Of a stretch of 8,470 bases of DNA, positions 5,402-8,470 are shown one piece after another. How positions within the stretch are numbered: the first letter of the stretch is position 1; every line of letters starts with the position of its first letter. The notes under the pieces are model-generated. The model saw only the letters and a list, made by a program, of their open reading frames with translations, was not told the DNA's origin and made no database searches. Made by a program: the position numbers and the translations under genes. Source of the DNA: CAYMJV01 sp964390545 (GTDB taxonomy: Bacteria; Desulfobacterota; BSN033; UBA1163); NCBI GenBank assembly GCA_964390545.1, contig CAYMJV010000091.1, forward strand, positions 1-8,470. The letters run 5' to 3'.

Positions 5402-7402
5402 ATGATGATATTCGTTGGAAGGCTTCCAAAACGGATCCGGTTTGCTTTGGTTGTCGTTGGATTGAACATGGGCATCTTTACGCTATTCCGTATTATTTTC
5501 TGGATGCTCTTTCGGCCCGCCGCACCGGATGCGTACGTTTCAGAATTTTTTCGAGCCTTCTACCTTGGGTTTAAGTTTGATCTCCGCCTTTCGCTCATGA
5601 TCTGCCTGCCGGTCCTAGCCTTATCGTGGATTCCGTTCCTGAATTTTGTTCGTTCCTCCCTTGCCAAACGGATATGGCTGATCTATCTCGTCACCATGGG
5701 AGTTTTTCTCGTGTTGACGTATTTTGTTGATCTCGGCCACTATGACTATCTCCACGACCGCCTCAATGCAAGCGCCATCGACCATATTCTATCCCCTGCG
5801 ATTGCCCTGAAAATGGTATGGGAGAGTTATCCCGTCCTCTTGGGAATCCTTGCGCTCTTCCTCTTTGCGATTGTTTATGGGTGGGTGTTGAACCGTTTTG
5901 CTTTTCGAAAGCTGGAGCAAGGCGGCAAACCTTTTGCAAAATGGCTGAAAGTGGCTACGGTTACGTTAGCAGTGGTGCTCTATGGACTCGGACTCCATGG
6001 GAAGTTATCACAATATCCCCTTCGTTGGAGTGAGGCCTATTTCTCCCCAAATACCTTCGTCTCTGCCCTGTCGTTGAATCCCGTCCTCTACTTTTTTGAC
6101 ACTCGGGTATACAGGAAAGTTAGTTTTAGTGAGGAGGAGGTGAGAAAGTATTATCCCATGATGGCAGATCTTCTGAGCGTTGAGCACCCTGATCCGGAAA
6201 CGCTAAATTTCTCCCGATACATCAAGCCAGAGAAAAAATTACCGGGGAGGCCAAACATTGTCCTCATTCTTTTAGAATCCTTTGCGGGGTTCAAGGTGGG
6301 AGCCCTTGGAAATGGTCTTAACCCTACACCGCATTTTGACTCGATTGCGCGGAATTCTTTGTTCTTCAGAAATTTTTTCGTCACCCGTCCACCGACAGCC
6401 CGGGCGGTCTTCACCTTCATGTTCGGTATTCCTGATATTCACTCTCCACACTCGGCTTCTCGAAATCCCCTCCTCGTCACCCAACACACGATTGTGAATG
6501 CCCTTGAGGGGTATAAAAAGATGTACTTATTGGGAGGTAGTGCAAACTGGGGTAACATTCGAGGGATTCTCGCTCATAATATTGAAGGATTGGAGATCTA
6601 TGAAGAGGGAGATTTCTCATCCCTCCCAGATGATGCCTGGGGCATATCTGACCTCCATCTTTTTGAAGAGGCAAACCGGATTCTTCGTGTCCAGGACAAG
6701 CCGTTTTTCGCTTTGATTCACACTGCCGGAAATCATAGGCCCTTTACCATCCCTAAAGATAAGAGAGACTTCGTGGAATTGGCGGAAGATGAGCAGAAGC
6801 TGAAAGAGAATGGTTTTGATTCATTGAAGGAATACAACGGAATGCGATTCTTAGATTATTCCCTGGGACTTTTTTTTAAACTGGCGAGCAAGGAAGATTA
6901 CTTCAAGAAGACGATCTTTTGCATGTTCGCTGACCATGGGACGGTTGCCAATGAACAGATCGCCTGGGATAAATTGTCCTTGACAAGCCATCATGTTCCA
7001 TTCGTGATTTATGCACCGGGTTACTTTTCTGAGGGGCGGGCAATCGATTCCACTGGGAGTCTGGTCGATACCCTTCCCACCCTTTTCGGACTTGCTGGGA
7101 TACCCTATCTAAACAAAACTTTGGGAAGGGATCTTTTGGTGGAACGGGCGAAGGAAAAACATTTTGCTTACATCGATAGCATTTATAGAGGGGTCCTAGA
7201 TGATGAATTTTTCCTCCTAATAGACCCACAGGAGGGGCAGAGGCTGTACCGGTATCGATCGAATTCACCCCTCGTGGATGTGAAGGATCAGAACCTCAAA
7301 AAGGCGGAGGAGATGGCGCAACTCTACCAGGCGATCCAGGAGACTTCAAAATATCTCTTGTTTCATAATCGCCCTGCCGGGTCTCCTGTTCTTTCAAAGT
7401 GA
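5402..7402 (+). CDS. LtaS-like membrane sulfatase-family phosphotransferase
   Basis: A 666-aa protein of the alkaline-phosphatase/sulfatase superfamily (LTA synthase, OpgB and related transferases). Five N-terminal spans lie near 14-36, 58-80, 90-109, 143-163 and 184-198, followed by an extracytoplasmic catalytic domain from about 283. Visible sites correspond to the S. aureus LtaS set: E292 in LLESFAG (metal), T332 in PPTARAVF (nucleophile), W383 and R387 in GGSANWGNIRG, H445 in TAGNHRPF, D511 and H512 in FADHG (metal), and H531 in SHHVPFVIYAPG. Active chemistry is therefore expected: transfer of phosphoglycerol, phosphoethanolamine or a similar head group from a phospholipid to a surface glycan or lipid. 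ATG 5402 is used; AAGGAAGG is 13 nt away or more, and ATG 5405 is an alternative. The gene directly follows the EEISWGQR gene and precedes arnC. The acceptor cannot be read from sequence; lipid A or another envelope glycan is inferred from context. Confidence 0.85.
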   Translation: MMIFVGRLPKRIRFALVVVGLNMGIFTLFRIIFWMLFRPAAPDAYVSEFFRAFYLGFKFDLRLSLMICLPVLALSWIPFLNFVRSSLAKRIWLIYLVTMGVFLVLTYFVDLGHYDYLHDRLNASAIDHILSPAIALKMVWESYPVLLGILALFLFAIVYGWVLNRFAFRKLEQGGKPFAKWLKVATVTLAVVLYGLGLHGKLSQYPLRWSEAYFSPNTFVSALSLNPVLYFFDTRVYRKVSFSEEEVRKYYPMMADLLSVEHPDPETLNFSRYIKPEKKLPGRPNIVLILLESFAGFKVGALGNGLNPTPHFDSIARNSLFFRNFFVTRPPTARAVFTFMFGIPDIHSPHSASRNPLLVTQHTIVNALEGYKKMYLLGGSANWGNIRGILAHNIEGLEIYEEGDFSSLPDDAWGISDLHLFEEANRILRVQDKPFFALIHTAGNHRPFTIPKDKRDFVELAEDEQKLKENGFDSLKEYNGMRFLDYSLGLFFKLASKEDYFKKTIFCMFADHGTVANEQIAWDKLSLTSHHVPFVIYAPGYFSEGRAIDSTGSLVDTLPTLFGLAGIPYLNKTLGRDLLVERAKEKHFAYIDSIYRGVLDDEFFLLIDPQEGQRLYRYRSNSPLVDVKDQNLKKAEEMAQLYQAIQETSKYLLFHNRPAGSPVLSK

Positions 7403-7448
7403 GAAAGAAGGCAGTATCTGAAGGAACAGGCCTCCCAAACATTCTGAG

Positions 7449-7460
7449 AAAGGATCCTTT
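7449..7460. repeat. 12-bp perfect palindrome between the LtaS-like gene and arnC
   Basis: AAAGGATCCTTT lies in the 110-bp gap before arnC. It could be an operator half-site pair, but it has no loop and no second copy in the window. No clear promoter was found in this gap. Confidence 0.25.
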
Positions 7461-7512
7461 ACCATCATTGGCCTCGTGTGGTAAGTATATTTACACAGGG
7501 GATTATTATTCC

Positions 7513-8470
7513 ATGATCTCGATCGTCATTCCTGTCTTCAATGAAGAAAAGAACCTGCCTGAACTCATCCGGCGCTGTCTCGAGGCCTGCCGCAGCATGA
7601 ACCTTCCTTTTGAACTCATCCTTGTTGATGACGGGAGCCGTGACCGTTCCGCTCAGTTGATCAGCGAAGCGGCGGAGCATAATGCTGACGAAGTCATCGG
7701 TGTCTTCCTTAACCGCAACTATGGCCAGCATGGCGCCATATTGGCTGGTTTTTCGCGCGCCAGGGGTGATATTGTGGTCACCCTCGATGCGGATTTACAA
7801 AATCCCCCGGAGGCAATCCCCCCTTTGGTGAAGAAGGCTCAGGAAGGCTACGATGTCGTGGGCACCGTCCGTGTCAACCGGCAAGATACGGGGTTTAGGA
7901 AACTAAGCTCTTGGATTATTAATAAGATCGTCCAAAAGACAACGGGGGTCATGATGCACGACTACGGCTGCATGCTCCGCGCGTATCACAAAGATATCGT
8001 GAAAGCGATGGTGACCAGCCGCGGACACAGCGCGTTTATTCCGGTTCTGGCGAATAGCTTTGCGCGAATTACAACCGAAATCGAGGTGCCCCATCAGGAG
8101 CGCGCGGGAGGAGAAACGAAATACACGTTGTGGAAGTTGATCAATCTCCAGTTTGATTTGCTGACCAGCATGACGACGTTTCCATTGCGTGCGCTCAGTG
8201 TCATTGGGGTGATCTTATCCGGCTTCGGTTTTGGTTTAGGGATTTTTATCTTGATGATGCGGTTGTTATACGGACCCGAGTGGGCGGTAGGTGGTGTCTT
8301 TACCCTGTTTGCCCTCCTCTTCATCTTTATTGGGATGCAGTTTTTGGGTATGGGGCTGCTCGGAGAGTACATTGGGCGCATTTACTATGATGTAAGGGGG
8401 CGTCCTCGCTATGTCATTTCACACGTGAAAAGCAAGGGCCTCTTAGATCAGAAAGATATCCAAAGAGATT
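7513..8470 (+). CDS. arnC: ArnC: undecaprenyl-phosphate 4-deoxy-4-formamido-L-arabinose transferase (3' end outside window)
   Basis: 319 codons are readable without a break to the window edge; the enterobacterial protein is about 322 aa, so little is missing. It is a GT2 family protein that loads UDP-Ara4FN onto undecaprenyl phosphate on the cytoplasmic face, the donor later used by ArnT. Motifs: IVIPVFNEEKNLPELIRR (4-21), VDDGS (38-42), LNRNYGQHGAILAGFS (66-81), TLDADLQNPPE (90-100, metal-binding DxD), EGYDVVGTVRVNRQD (111-125), DYGCMLRAY (150-158) and FIPVLANSFAR (175-185). Two C-terminal spans (about 226-250 and 261-285) end in GMGLLGEYIGRIY (279-291). DYGCMLRAY and FIPxLANxFAR set it apart from generic dolichyl-phosphate-mannose synthase-like proteins. 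ATG 7513 has AGGGGA at 7497-7502. The frame is open back to a GTG at 7399 overlapping the previous stop, but that would add 38 residues that the family lacks. Confidence 0.88.
   Translation, partial: MISIVIPVFNEEKNLPELIRRCLEACRSMNLPFELILVDDGSRDRSAQLISEAAEHNADEVIGVFLNRNYGQHGAILAGFSRARGDIVVTLDADLQNPPEAIPPLVKKAQEGYDVVGTVRVNRQDTGFRKLSSWIINKIVQKTTGVMMHDYGCMLRAYHKDIVKAMVTSRGHSAFIPVLANSFARITTEIEVPHQERAGGETKYTLWKLINLQFDLLTSMTTFPLRALSVIGVILSGFGFGLGIFILMMRLLYGPEWAVGGVFTLFALLFIFIGMQFLGMGLLGEYIGRIYYDVRGRPRYVISHVKSKGLLDQKDIQRD

Noticed and set aside
6903..7268. 121-codon reverse-strand frame within the LtaS-like gene, and other long antisense frames
   Set aside because: They lie opposite clearly coding sequence with intact family motifs, show no recognisable domain, and are shadows of the real genes.
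7399..7512. Upstream GTG start for arnC overlapping the previous stop (GTGA)
   Set aside because: The 38 added residues are not found in ArnC proteins, and ATG 7513 has its own ribosome-binding site just before the conserved IVIPVFNE start of the fold.
1..8470. CRISPR arrays, tRNA or rRNA genes, insertion sequences, phage attachment sites
   Set aside because: No spaced direct-repeat array, no cloverleaf or rRNA signature, no transposase and no terminal inverted repeats were found on reading both strands.

Overview
The window comes from a Gram-negative bacterium of moderate GC content (single lines counted by eye gave about 38 to 52%). Gram-negative is suggested by a clear ArnC homologue, an ArnT/GT83-type lipid-linked sugar transferase and an exported DUF2279 protein. 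I cannot place the phylum from sequence alone. Two of the start codons chosen are not the usual well-placed ATG: one is TTG, and one is uncertain between ATG and GTG. Every gene I can support is on the + strand.

Layout. 2-148 is the 3' end of a sensor histidine kinase. 148-242 is a promoter segment holding three 5-bp elements at an exact 11-bp period; the last two match the PmrA (BasR) box pattern YTTAAK-N5-YTTAAK except for one base. 291-1817 is an ArnT-like GT83 membrane glycosyltransferase. 1818-2202 is a non-coding leader with a strong hairpin. 2203-3186 is an exported DUF2279 protein with a repetitive linker. 3187-3841 is a 655-bp gap with a possible terminator, a broken ORF-like stretch and a second, about 82% identical copy of the promoter segment (3641-3735). 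3842-4396 is an ICMT/PEMT-type membrane methyltransferase. 4397-4588 holds three successive Shine-Dalgarno-like sites, two of them followed by very short reading frames. 4589-5398 is an uncharacterised membrane protein with an EEISWGQR motif. 5402-7402 is an LtaS-like membrane sulfatase/phosphotransferase, 3 nt downstream. 7513 to the window end is arnC, complete except for its last few codons.

How it fits together. In enterobacteria PmrB/PmrA switch on arnBCADTEF and eptA, which put aminoarabinose and phosphoethanolamine on lipid A and so reduce binding of cationic peptides. Here a kinase end, two PmrA-type boxes, an ArnT-like transferase, ArnC and an alkaline-phosphatase-superfamily head-group transferase lie together, interleaved with a DUF2279 protein, a membrane methyltransferase and the EEISWGQR protein. 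My inference is that this is an envelope-remodelling locus under an OmpR-family two-component system, with parts absent from the classical arn operon. ArnC and the repeated promoter are seen directly. The shared regulation and the roles of the three unusual proteins are hypotheses.
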